From positions 1 through 6,452 of the forward strand of contig CAYYWP010000244.1 in assembly GCA_964475125.1 (NCBI GenBank): a stretch of 6,452 nt of DNA, given 5' to 3'. The notes below the pieces were generated by a model that was not told where the DNA came from, did no database searches, and saw nothing but the letters and a program-made list of their open reading frames with translations. The stretch's first letter is position 1. Every line of letters begins with the position of its first letter. Positions 1 to 6,098 of the stretch are shown here, in pieces. The position numbers and the translations under genes are program-made. This DNA comes from CAYYWP01 sp964475125. GTDB taxonomy: Bacteria; Desulfobacterota; Binatia; HRBIN30; CADEER01.

Positions 1-157
1 CCCGGCTGGGGGTCGTTACCGACGCACCCAACACCCCCCGCCCCCCCCCGCGGGGCCCCGCGCCGCGCCCCCGCCGGGCACCGGCCCCGCGGCTACGGCT
101 CGCCCGCCTGGGCCCGGTGGTAGCCCGTCGCAGGGCCGCTCCCTGCTCGCTGCCGCG
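1..157. other. C/G-extreme stretch upstream of lptD, no resolvable start
   Basis: This stretch has runs of six C (34-39) and nine C (41-49), then alternating G and C blocks to about position 92. The lptD frame is open through all of it, but its codons there read Pro/Ala/Gly/Arg-rich, unlike a real domain, and contain no ATG, GTG or TTG before 158. The last in-frame codons (about 134-157) read GRSLLAALA, which looks like the front half of the LptD signal peptide. The stretch therefore probably contains the true start in some form. Homopolymers like these also invite sequencing or assembly error. I see no other gene here. Confidence 0.5.
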
Positions 158-2470
158 TTGTTCGCGATCGGCCTGGCGGCGAGCGCCCCGGCCGTGGCCC
201 AGTTCTCCGCCGAGCAGGCGGATGAGCCGATCACCATCGACTCCGACACCCTCACCTACGACCAGAAGGGCGACAGCGTCTCGGCGAGCGGCGCGGTGCG
301 GATTCGGCGCGGCGAGACGACGCTCAGCGCCGACGAGGTGGACTTCAACCGCCGCACCGGCGAAGCGCGCGCGCTGGGCGACGCGGTGCTGACCAGCCCC
401 GACGCCGAGGTGCGCGCGGCGGGGATCTTCCTCGATCTCGACGACGAGACGGGAGAGCTGCACGACGCCACCGTCGACGCGCGCCAGCTCGGCTTCTCGA
501 TCAGCGGCGAGCGCATCGAGAAGGGCGCCGGGCATCGCTACCACATCGAGCACGGCCGCTTCACCACCTGCGACTGCGCCGAGGGCGCGCCCGACTGGAG
601 CATCGCCGGCGAGCAGCTCGACGTCGAGCTCGACGGCTACGGCTACCTCAAGGGCGGCACCTTCAACGTCCTCGACGTACCCGTGCTGTGGCTGCCGCGC
701 GCCGCCTTCCCGGCCGTGCGCGAGCGCCAGAGCGGCATCCTCATTCCGCGCGTCGGCATCTCCAACCGCCGCGGCTTCCAGCTCGTGCAACCGCTGTACT
801 GGGCGATCAGCAAGCACCAGGACGCCACCGTCAGCGTCGACATCGAAACCTCGCTGCGCTTCGGCCTGATCGGCGAGTACCGCTACGCCTTCGACGCCGA
901 GACCGACGGCGAGGTTCAGGCTGGCTACTTCAACGAGTTCGCCGAGACCAGCGACGTCATCGCGCCGCCGGGCGCCGACACGAACACCCCGCGCAACCGC
1001 TGGGGCGTGATCGGCCACCACGCGCAGCGCCTCGGCGACGCCGAGGGACCGCTCGCCTACGCCGACATCCTCTTGGTCGGCGACGACCTCTTCCTGCGCG
1101 AGATGAACACCTTCGCCCGCGACCAGCCGCAGGACATCGCCCTGCGCACCCTGCCGTTCACCACCTCGCAGGCCGGCCTGCTAGAGCGCTGGGATCGGGT
1201 GATGCTGCAGGGGGCGGCGACGTACTACCAGGACCTGGTGGGGCCGACGGTCGAGAAGCTAGCCGAGGATCAAACGATCTGTGAAAAGCCCCCTTGCGTC
1301 ATCCAGTTCCAAGATGAATCACTGGTCATCCAGCGCCTGCCCGACCTCCGCCTCAACGCCCAGCGGCAGCTCGGCTTCGGACTGATGGCCGACGTCACCA
1401 GCAGCTTCACCAATTTCCAGCGCTCGCTCGGTCTGGCCGGCGTACGCGCCGACCTCAAACCCTCGCTCGAGCTCGCCCTGCCGCTCGGGCGCTCGTTCTT
1501 CGGCGCCGTGCGCGTCGCGGCGCGCGAGACCGCCTATGGTCTGAGCGAGAACCAGATGGCCGGCGGTTTCACCGGCCAGAACCTCGTCGATGGGGCGGAG
1601 ATCGATCTGCCGAGCGGCAGCAGTCGCGAGCTGTTCGAGCTGCACTCGGTGGTGGGCACGCAGCTCGGCCGGGTCTTCGACTTCCCGCACTTCGGCCTCG
1701 ACAAGATCAAGCACGTCATCGAGCCGCAGCTCGAGTTTCTCTACATCCCGAAGATCAACCAGAACGAGCTGCCGGTGTTCGACGGCATCGACCGCATCAA
1801 CCAGCGCAACCTGTTCACCTACGGAGTCGCCACCCGCCTGCTGGCGCGCAAGGCCGCCGGCGCCGACGGCCAGGGCGGCGAGGTGTTCGAGCTGGCGCGC
1901 CTCTCGGTGGCGCAGAGCGCCGACGTGCTGCGCTCCATCCCGCCGACCTCGAACCTCAACCCGGTGACCGGCCAGCCGACCGACCCCGGCGATCGCGGCG
2001 ACCACTTCTCCGACATCGACGTCGCCCTGCGCATCAACCCCAACCCGACCACCTCGGTGCGCACCTTCACCACCTACGACACCAGCAAGGGCAACATCTC
2101 CTCCACCGCGCTCGGCATCCGCCTCACCGAGCCCTTTCGCGATGCCAAGACAGGGCCGCGCCTGTGGACGCGCGCCAGCTTCCACGCCGAGTACCGCTTC
2201 ATCACCGACAGCATCCTGCAGCAGATCGTCACCTCGGTGACCCTGCCGATCACCGATCGGTTCGCCGTCCTCTACGGCATGCGCTACGACATCGCCGCCG
2301 CCGGCTTCCTCGGCAACCACGCCGGCGTGCGGTTGCTGTCGTCGTGCGATTGTTGGGCCCTCAACATCGGGTTCAGCCAGACCCACAACCCCAACGAAGT
2401 ACAGCTACAAGCGCAGTTCAGCCTCGCCGGCTTCGGCGCTCCGATCACCAGCGGCTTCGAAGCGTACTAG
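158..2470 (+). CDS. lptD: LPS-assembly outer-membrane protein LptD (OstA/Imp), 5' end unresolved
   Basis: LptD is the outer-membrane barrel that, with the lipoprotein LptE, receives lipopolysaccharide from the LptA bridge and places it in the outer leaflet. Residue numbers here count from the TTG at 158. A signal-peptide end (SAPAVA, then QF) is followed by an OstA/LptA-like domain at about 24-150 (ITIDSDTLTYD; ASGAVRIRRGETTLSADEV). Next comes the LptD barrel signature: DVPVLWLP at 173-180, RQSGILIPRVG near 190-200, and a QPLYWAI segment. Beta-strand-like sequence runs to the C-terminus. The 770 residues match the usual length (E. coli 784). Cysteines occur at 138/140 (FTTCDC), 375/380 and 730/732 (SSCDCW); the first and last pairs fall where E. 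coli has Cys173 and Cys724/725. The TTG start is doubtful: it has no ribosome-binding site and would leave a signal peptide with no basic residues, so the real N-terminus lies further upstream. The downstream neighbours are convergent, so the gene is transcribed alone in this window. Confidence 0.93.
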   Translation: MFAIGLAASAPAVAQFSAEQADEPITIDSDTLTYDQKGDSVSASGAVRIRRGETTLSADEVDFNRRTGEARALGDAVLTSPDAEVRAAGIFLDLDDETGELHDATVDARQLGFSISGERIEKGAGHRYHIEHGRFTTCDCAEGAPDWSIAGEQLDVELDGYGYLKGGTFNVLDVPVLWLPRAAFPAVRERQSGILIPRVGISNRRGFQLVQPLYWAISKHQDATVSVDIETSLRFGLIGEYRYAFDAETDGEVQAGYFNEFAETSDVIAPPGADTNTPRNRWGVIGHHAQRLGDAEGPLAYADILLVGDDLFLREMNTFARDQPQDIALRTLPFTTSQAGLLERWDRVMLQGAATYYQDLVGPTVEKLAEDQTICEKPPCVIQFQDESLVIQRLPDLRLNAQRQLGFGLMADVTSSFTNFQRSLGLAGVRADLKPSLELALPLGRSFFGAVRVAARETAYGLSENQMAGGFTGQNLVDGAEIDLPSGSSRELFELHSVVGTQLGRVFDFPHFGLDKIKHVIEPQLEFLYIPKINQNELPVFDGIDRINQRNLFTYGVATRLLARKAAGADGQGGEVFELARLSVAQSADVLRSIPPTSNLNPVTGQPTDPGDRGDHFSDIDVALRINPNPTTSVRTFTTYDTSKGNISSTALGIRLTEPFRDAKTGPRLWTRASFHAEYRFITDSILQQIVTSVTLPITDRFAVLYGMRYDIAAAGFLGNHAGVRLLSSCDCWALNIGFSQTHNPNEVQLQAQFSLAGFGAPITSGFEAY

Positions 2471-2579
2471 GCTTGAACTGACAACAACCTCAACGCAGGA
2501 CGCAGAGGACCCAGAGGCAGCGTGCAGGGGTTCGAGCGCTGACTCATCGTCATCGTCAACTGGGTTTGGGGTTCGCTCT

Positions 2580-2684
2580 CTAGTAGCAGCCGGTTGAAAA
2601 AGGCCGCGCTCATCCTTCGACGGGCTCAGGACAAGTCCTGAGCTTGTCGAAGGGTAAGCGACGGGCTTTTCAGCATCCTGCTAG
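2580..2684. repeat. MITE-like element with imperfect terminal inverted repeats (105 bp)
   Basis: The left end reads CTAGTAGCAGCCGGTTGAAA from 2580. The reverse complement of the right end, starting at 2684, reads CTAGCAGGATGCTGAAAAGC. These match as imperfect terminal repeats of about 25 nt sharing CTAG(T/C)AG and G.TGAAAA. CTAG at both tips could be part of the ends or a duplicated target. There is no transposase gene, so any mobility would depend on an enzyme encoded elsewhere. The element encloses the strong palindrome at 2612-2655. I recall the motif GGATGCTGAAAA from many intergenic regions, which supports a dispersed family but was not checked. Confidence 0.55.
2612..2655 (+). repeat. 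Near-perfect 19-bp-arm palindrome
   Basis: The left arm 2614-2632 (CCTTCGACGGGCTCAGGAC) and right arm 2635-2653 (GTCCTGAGCTTGTCGAAGG) are separated by AA. They differ at only two positions. These become G-U wobble pairs in + strand RNA but C-A mismatches in minus-strand RNA. A further A-U and U-G pair extends the + strand stem to 2612/2655. There is no T-tract after it, so it is not a canonical intrinsic terminator, although it lies about 140 nt past the lptD stop and could protect or trim that transcript's 3' end. The core CTTCGAC..GCTCAGGAC is a dispersed palindrome I have seen in many environmental genomes. Confidence 0.75.
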
Positions 2685-2834
2685 ACCCTCGTGTTCCGCG
2701 TTCTCTGCGACCTCCGCGCCTCTGCGCGTTGAACTTCTCTTGTCCGATCAAGCTTGGAAGGGGTGCGCCGGCACGCGCCCCCGTGCGCCGCGCCGCGGTT
2801 CGATCCATCGATCAGATGGAACCACGGCCCGAGC

Positions 2835-2872
2835 AAAGAAAAAGGCCCGGGGGAGTGGGCTCCCCCGGGCCT
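2835..2872 (-). terminator. Rho-independent terminator of the minus-strand operon
   Basis: Read on the minus strand, a perfect 12-bp stem (GGCCCGGGGGAG / CTCCCCCGGGCC, 2871-2860 and 2855-2844) encloses a 4-nt loop. An extra A-T pair at its base leads into the tract TTTTTCTTT (2843-2835). The stem starts about 24 nt after the stop codon of the downstream paralog at 2896. On the + strand it has no T-tract, so it is directional. About 100 bp between this terminator and the repeats (2733-2834) contains only a small TCCATC/GATGGA hairpin (2804-2820) and no gene. Confidence 0.92.
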
Positions 2873-2895
2873 GGTCACAAGTCAGCTAGGCTGCT

Positions 2896-4431
2896 TCAGG
2901 GCAGCGGGATGATGATCCGATCGCCCTGGCGGCGCGAGCCCTGGAACTGCACGTTCGACAGCGTCGTCTGGACGTGCGGGTTGACGCAGGTTCCCGCCGG
3001 CGAGCCAGGGCCGTTGAAACTGCAGTCTGCGTCCGATCCGCAAAGCTGAACCAGCGGCCCATAGGGTTTCTTGCCGCCTTGGGTCGCCGTCCCGCCCTCG
3101 CACTCACCGGCCGCCCAATGCTCGCTGAGCAGCGCCAGGATGCCGTTGGCGTCATAGCCATCGGAGTCCGGACCCTGCACCGAGCGCAGAATCGACATGC
3201 CGGTAGTCGTGCCCTGCACGCCGGCGCTGAAGATCGAGCTGCTGTCGCCGGCGGGACCGGGGCGGGTGTCGATGTCGACCAGGCGGGTGTGCTCGAAGCA
3301 GAAGATGCTGGTCGAGGTGGAGAAGCGCTGCTCGAACTCGTTGTAGATCAGGAACTGGACCACCGCCCCGGGGGCGTTGGCGGTCTGCGTCAGGTAGTCG
3401 CGCTCGCAGGGGACGATGGTGAGATCCGAATGCACCGGGCCGGAAACCGCTCCCCCGTGCGTCTCGATCTCGGCGCCCTCGAAGAAGTGATTCAACGTCA
3501 GCACATTCGGGCAGCCGATGAAGGGCGGCTCGCCGTTGTTGTTGATCACGCCGTACTCGGCGTCGGGGCCGCCGATGTTCAACACGCCGTCATCGCTGCG
3601 CCGGCCCTCGATCGCCTTGATGCCGATCGCATTGTAACGCGCGTCGTCGATGTTCGCGAAGTCCGAGGTGATGATCGAGGCCTCGCCCTTGAGGTCGTTG
3701 CGATCCGTCGGCTGCTCGGTGGTCACATCCACTTGGATGCACAGGAGCTCGCCCTTGAACGGCGTCTCGAGCACCGGCGGGATGCTGCCCTCGTTGGCCT
3801 GCGGCGGGTTGCCCTGACCGCCGCCACCGGCGAGCGGAAGGAACGGCAGGCCCTTGTTCACCGACCACGAGATCGGCTGCCGCTTGGTCAGGGTGAGGCG
3901 GAAGTCGGTCTCCTGCCAGCCCGGGATGCACAACCCACCCGGCGCGCACACCTCGCGGAAGTCCGCCTCGTTGCAGATGCGCGTGAAGTCGTTGCTGCAA
4001 TGACCGTTGGCGTTGGTGTAGAAGCAGTGCACTTTGGTCAGGAACTCCGCCGTGTTGGTCAACTGCACCACCGTGTCGAAGCCGGTGCCCAGGCAGTCGT
4101 CGTCTTCTTCGCACGCCACCTGATCGAGGTTGCAAGTGCAATTCATGTCGCCGGGGTCACAAGGATCGCCGGGTGCCTCCAGGCACTGCGGCCGGCAGTC
4201 CGCATCGCTCACGCAAGGCGTATCCGTCAGCGTGCACAGCTTGGTCAGGTTCGTGCCGCGCCCCTGACAGGAGTTCGGATCGACCTTCAGCTTCGGATAG
4301 AGGACGATGGCGGCCGGGTCGGTCGTCGACACGCCGGTCGGATCGATGACGCGTGCGCCCGCCGTTCCCACCGCCATCAGCACCGCGGCCGCTGCGAGCG
4401 CCCCCCGCCAGATCCCCATCTTCGTGCTCAT
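2896..4431 (-). CDS. Exported cysteine-rich protein, downstream paralog (511 aa, unknown family)
   Basis: I do not recognise a named family. A Sec signal peptide is clear: a basic start (MSTKMGIWR), a hydrophobic core, and the cleavage motif AGA at 24-26. There is no second membrane segment, lipobox or sorting tail, so the protein is probably periplasmic, surface-associated or secreted. The mature part has a cysteine-dense insert at about 55-113 (ten Cys, including CTLTDTPCVSDADC). A second cluster follows HCFY (Cys136) up to Cys168. The shared scaffold has WQETDF, LTKRQPISW, GELLCIQVD (Cys231), NDLKGEASI, CPNVLTLNHF (Cys307), IVPC (Cys342), YNEFEQRFSTSTSIFC (to Cys378) and TRLVDID. The protein ends DRIIIPLP. 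It has 23 cysteines in total. The ATG at 4431 is preferred over an in-frame ATG at 4467 because AAAGGAG lies 7 nt before it. It is homologous to the gene 56 bp upstream, and the pair likely forms one operon. Confidence 0.9.
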   Translation of the reverse strand: MSTKMGIWRGALAAAAVLMAVGTAGARVIDPTGVSTTDPAAIVLYPKLKVDPNSCQGRGTNLTKLCTLTDTPCVSDADCRPQCLEAPGDPCDPGDMNCTCNLDQVACEEDDDCLGTGFDTVVQLTNTAEFLTKVHCFYTNANGHCSNDFTRICNEADFREVCAPGGLCIPGWQETDFRLTLTKRQPISWSVNKGLPFLPLAGGGGQGNPPQANEGSIPPVLETPFKGELLCIQVDVTTEQPTDRNDLKGEASIITSDFANIDDARYNAIGIKAIEGRRSDDGVLNIGGPDAEYGVINNNGEPPFIGCPNVLTLNHFFEGAEIETHGGAVSGPVHSDLTIVPCERDYLTQTANAPGAVVQFLIYNEFEQRFSTSTSIFCFEHTRLVDIDTRPGPAGDSSSIFSAGVQGTTTGMSILRSVQGPDSDGYDANGILALLSEHWAAGECEGGTATQGGKKPYGPLVQLCGSDADCSFNGPGSPAGTCVNPHVQTTLSNVQFQGSRRQGDRIIIPLP

Positions 4432-4438
4432 CACTAGT

Positions 4439-4445
4439 CTCCTTT
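4439..4445 (-). promoter_or_regulatory. Ribosome-binding site deciding the 4431 start
   Basis: AAAGGAG on the minus strand sits 7 nt before the ATG at 4431. The wider leader, GAAAGGAGAC then six or so bases then GTGATGAGCA, is nearly the same as the leader of the upstream paralog. The 56-bp gap between the two genes shows no terminator, which favours co-transcription. Confidence 0.85.
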
Positions 4446-4487
4446 CCTCACCGCTGGAGAACACCATGGCTCGCTACCCGCTGCCGA

Positions 4488-5771
4488 TCAGAACCCCAGG
4501 AGGGGAATCGTGATCTCGTCCGTAAGATGCGCGTCTGGGTTGAACCGGTTGCCGAGTTGCTGCAGGTTCCAGGCGGCGCGTGCGACGCGGGTTTCCTGGG
4601 GTTCGGGCGGACCGTTCCCCTGGGCCACCGCATCCGTATCAACGTCGATGTTGTTGTACGCGTACTCCTCGGCGACCGCGAGCACGCCGCCGAATGGATC
4701 GACCGGGCTGATGCGCGTGTAGGCCGAGCCGGTGCCGAGCACCGCAGTCGAAAAGACGCTGTTCTTGTTGCAGAAGCCGCGATCGCCTGCGATGCACTGC
4801 GCGTCACTGACACAGGGGCCGCCGCCTATCGTGCACTGCCCGGTCGGCGCGTCGATGTCGGCCAGGCGCGTCGAGCGCCAGCACTGCACCGAGGTGCTGG
4901 CCGAGAACGCCTGCTCGAACTCGTTGACGATGGCAAACTGCATGGTGACGAACGCCGGCTGGGCGTTCTCGAAGTCCTGCGTACAGGGAATGACCGTGAG
5001 GTAGGTACGCATCGGGCACTCTTCATCATCGCAGGCGGCCGGGTTGAGATCACTGATGACCGGGTTCGGCGTGCCGTCGACGAAGTGGTCGAGCAGCAGC
5101 ACGTTGGGGCAGGCGTTGTACTCGCCATCGTTCGCGGGCGTGTTGTTGAGCAGCAGCTCGTTGGGCGGGAAATCGCCGGCGAGATCCGGATTGGCGAGGA
5201 TGGCGAGAGCGTTGTACTTGCTCACGTCGCCGGAGAAGGAGCGGATCACCGCTTCGCCCTTCAGATTGTTGCCGCCGAACGGCGTGCCCGAGGCGTCGAT
5301 CTGCACGCACTTGAGCTCGCCGGTGAAACCGGGCGGCACGGGCGGAATCAGGCCGGGGTCGAGACCGGACTGCGGGCTGCCGAAGCCATCGGCCGGATTC
5401 ACCTGTCGCCCGGAGCTGGCCACCCAGTAGGTCGGCTGGCGGCGGGTGAGCCAGATGGTGAAATCGGTCACCTGCCAGAGCGGTGTGCCGAGCGCATCCG
5501 GCCCGCCGTTCACGTAGAAGCAGTGCGCGTGCACCATGTTGTTGCTGGTGTTGGAGACTTGGATGATGGTGTCGCGGTTCAGGACTGACTCGTCGTTCAC
5601 TCCCGGTCCGAGCAGCTGCAACCTGCCATCGTACGCGACCTTGGGCCACACCAGCACCGATCCGCTGACGTCGGTCGACACCTCTGCCCGCGCGACCGAG
5701 GCCAGCGCCAAGACGCCAGCCAGCACGCTGCCGAGGCCCCACACACAGCGCATCCTCAGTGCCTTGCTCAT
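4488..5771 (-). CDS. Exported cysteine-containing protein, upstream paralog (427 aa, unknown family)
   Basis: This is the first gene of the minus-strand pair and a clear paralog of the second; no named family comes to mind. The signal peptide has a basic start (MSKALRMR), a hydrophobic core, and ARA at 27-29 followed by Glu. The mature start, STDVSGSVLVWPKV, parallels STTDPAAIVLYPKL in the partner. Shared scaffold motifs in order are HCFYVNG (Cys84), WQVTDFTIWLTRRQPTYW, GELKCVQID (Cys155), NNLKGEAVI, KYNALAI, CPNVLLLDHF (Cys221), LTVIPC (Cys263), VNEFEQAFSASTSVQC (to Cys297), STRLADID, VFSTAVLGTG and a C-terminal EITIPL. A cysteine cassette, CTIGGGPCVSDAQC, lies at 313-334, a place where the partner has none. 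There are 11 mature cysteines. The start is the ATG at 5771 with AAAGGAG 7 nt before it, not an upstream in-frame ATG at 5816. The role is unknown; I infer a soluble, disulfide-stabilised extracytoplasmic protein. Confidence 0.9.
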   Translation of the reverse strand: MSKALRMRCVWGLGSVLAGVLALASVARAEVSTDVSGSVLVWPKVAYDGRLQLLGPGVNDESVLNRDTIIQVSNTSNNMVHAHCFYVNGGPDALGTPLWQVTDFTIWLTRRQPTYWVASSGRQVNPADGFGSPQSGLDPGLIPPVPPGFTGELKCVQIDASGTPFGGNNLKGEAVIRSFSGDVSKYNALAILANPDLAGDFPPNELLLNNTPANDGEYNACPNVLLLDHFVDGTPNPVISDLNPAACDDEECPMRTYLTVIPCTQDFENAQPAFVTMQFAIVNEFEQAFSASTSVQCWRSTRLADIDAPTGQCTIGGGPCVSDAQCIAGDRGFCNKNSVFSTAVLGTGSAYTRISPVDPFGGVLAVAEEYAYNNIDVDTDAVAQGNGPPEPQETRVARAAWNLQQLGNRFNPDAHLTDEITIPLLGF

Positions 5772-5778
5772 CACCCGT

Positions 5779-5785
5779 CTCCTTT
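5779..5785 (-). promoter_or_regulatory. Ribosome-binding site deciding the 5771 start
   Basis: AAAGGAG on the minus strand lies 7 nt before the ATG. Its spacing and flanks (GAAAGGAGAC..GTGATGAGCA) match the downstream paralog's leader. This supports both start calls and a duplication that included the leader. Confidence 0.85.
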
Positions 5786-5874
5786 CGTGGCGGAGAAGTT
5801 TCCAACGCCTTCTCATCTTCCGCCTCTCACCCGTGTTCCGCCTACCTCACGTGTCGCCATTCGCACAACCGCCC

Positions 5875-5900
5875 CGACCGGCCGGCCCGCCGGCTGGTCG
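5875..5900 (-). other. Hairpin in the 5' leader of the paralog operon
   Basis: Arms 5875-5885 (CGACCGGCCGG) and 5890-5900 (CCGGCTGGTCG) form an 11-bp stem with one mismatch and a 4-nt loop. If transcription starts a few bases below the candidate promoter at 5940-5913, the hairpin would sit close to the 5' end of the mRNA, about 105 nt before the ribosome-binding site. Such hairpins can slow mRNA decay, but that role is inference. Confidence 0.45.
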
Positions 5901-5912
5901 AAGGCTGCCTCC

Positions 5913-5940
5913 AGTTACTTTAACCCCCTCCAGTTGTCAA
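5913..5940 (-). promoter_or_regulatory. Candidate sigma70-type promoter for the paralog operon
   Basis: A perfect -35 hexamer TTGACA lies at 5940-5935 on the minus strand. With 16-nt spacing the -10 candidate is GTAACT (5918-5913), which is weak. A better AT match (TAAAGT) is too close for a normal spacer. The local sequence is AT-richer than its surroundings, and the promoter points toward the gene starting at 5771. The implied leader is about 135 nt. Confidence 0.45.
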
Positions 5941-5949
5941 GCGGAAAAG

Positions 5950-5978
5950 GGCAAGATCTGTTGCAAATATCTCTTGCC
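5950..5978. promoter_or_regulatory. Dyad upstream of the promoter, possible operator
   Basis: GGCAAGA (5950-5956) and TCTTGCC (5972-5978) are perfect 7-nt inverted arms separated by 15 nt, with the palindrome TTGCAA (5961-5966) almost at the centre. The dyad lies about 10 bp upstream of the TTGACA hexamer. Its symmetry and position suit a dimeric regulator's site, but no regulator gene is in the window. Confidence 0.3.
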
Positions 5979-5982
5979 GCCT

Positions 5983-6011
5983 CGCCGGGGGCGCCTTCGG
6001 CGCCGCCGGCG
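5983..6011. repeat. GC-rich hairpin with TTC loop
   Basis: Arms 5983-5995 (CGCCGGGGGCGCC) and 5999-6011 (GGCGCCGCCGGCG) pair over 13 bp with one mismatch around a TTC loop. Neither side has a clear T-tract, so it is not a standard terminator. It may be a dispersed palindromic repeat or a structural barrier between the two divergent genes. Confidence 0.5.
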
Positions 6012-6098
6012 GGGATGGTTTCTTGACCCTCCGGTCCGGCCTCTGGTAAGCGGGGCGCTGCGGTTTCCCTGGTTCCCCATCCCTCCACGCCTAAGTCA

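Larger units (their letters stand above)
2490..2732. repeat. Outer inverted repeat of GCAGAGG-type arms (243 bp)
   Basis: The left arm (2490-2520) begins TCAACGCAGGACGCAGAGG. The reverse complement of the right arm (about 2700-2732) begins TCAACGCGCAGAGGCGCGGA. The two align with a few mismatches and a 2-nt gap, and both are made of short near-repeats of CGCAGAGG. Similar GCAGAGG stretches are common between genes in many environmental bacteria (recalled, not searched). The arms flank an inner element at 2580-2684. No reading frame in the interval looks coding. It lies between the 3' ends of lptD and the minus-strand operon. Confidence 0.55.

Noticed and set aside
1319..2386. Minus-strand open frame inside lptD
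   Set aside because: It is Ala/Gly/Glu/Val-rich with no recognisable domain, while the + strand frame encodes a clear LptD barrel over the same bases.
2612..2655. Palindrome as the intrinsic terminator of lptD
   Set aside because: The stem is strong, but the downstream bases are GTAAGCGACG with no T-tract, and it lies about 140 nt from the stop, inside a repeat element.
2490..2732. CRISPR array
   Set aside because: The repeated units are inverted and nested, not regularly spaced direct repeats with unique spacers.
2974..4437. Long open frame on the + strand opposite the 511-aa gene
   Set aside because: It is antisense to a gene with signal peptide, ribosome-binding site and paralog support. 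Its translation is Arg/Ala/Val/Asp-rich low-complexity sequence, typical of a shadow frame in GC-rich DNA.
4353..5588. Long open frame on the + strand opposite the 427-aa gene
   Set aside because: It covers the operon junction and most of the paralog in antisense, has no ribosome-binding site, and looks like the other antisense frame in composition. Both reflect codon bias.
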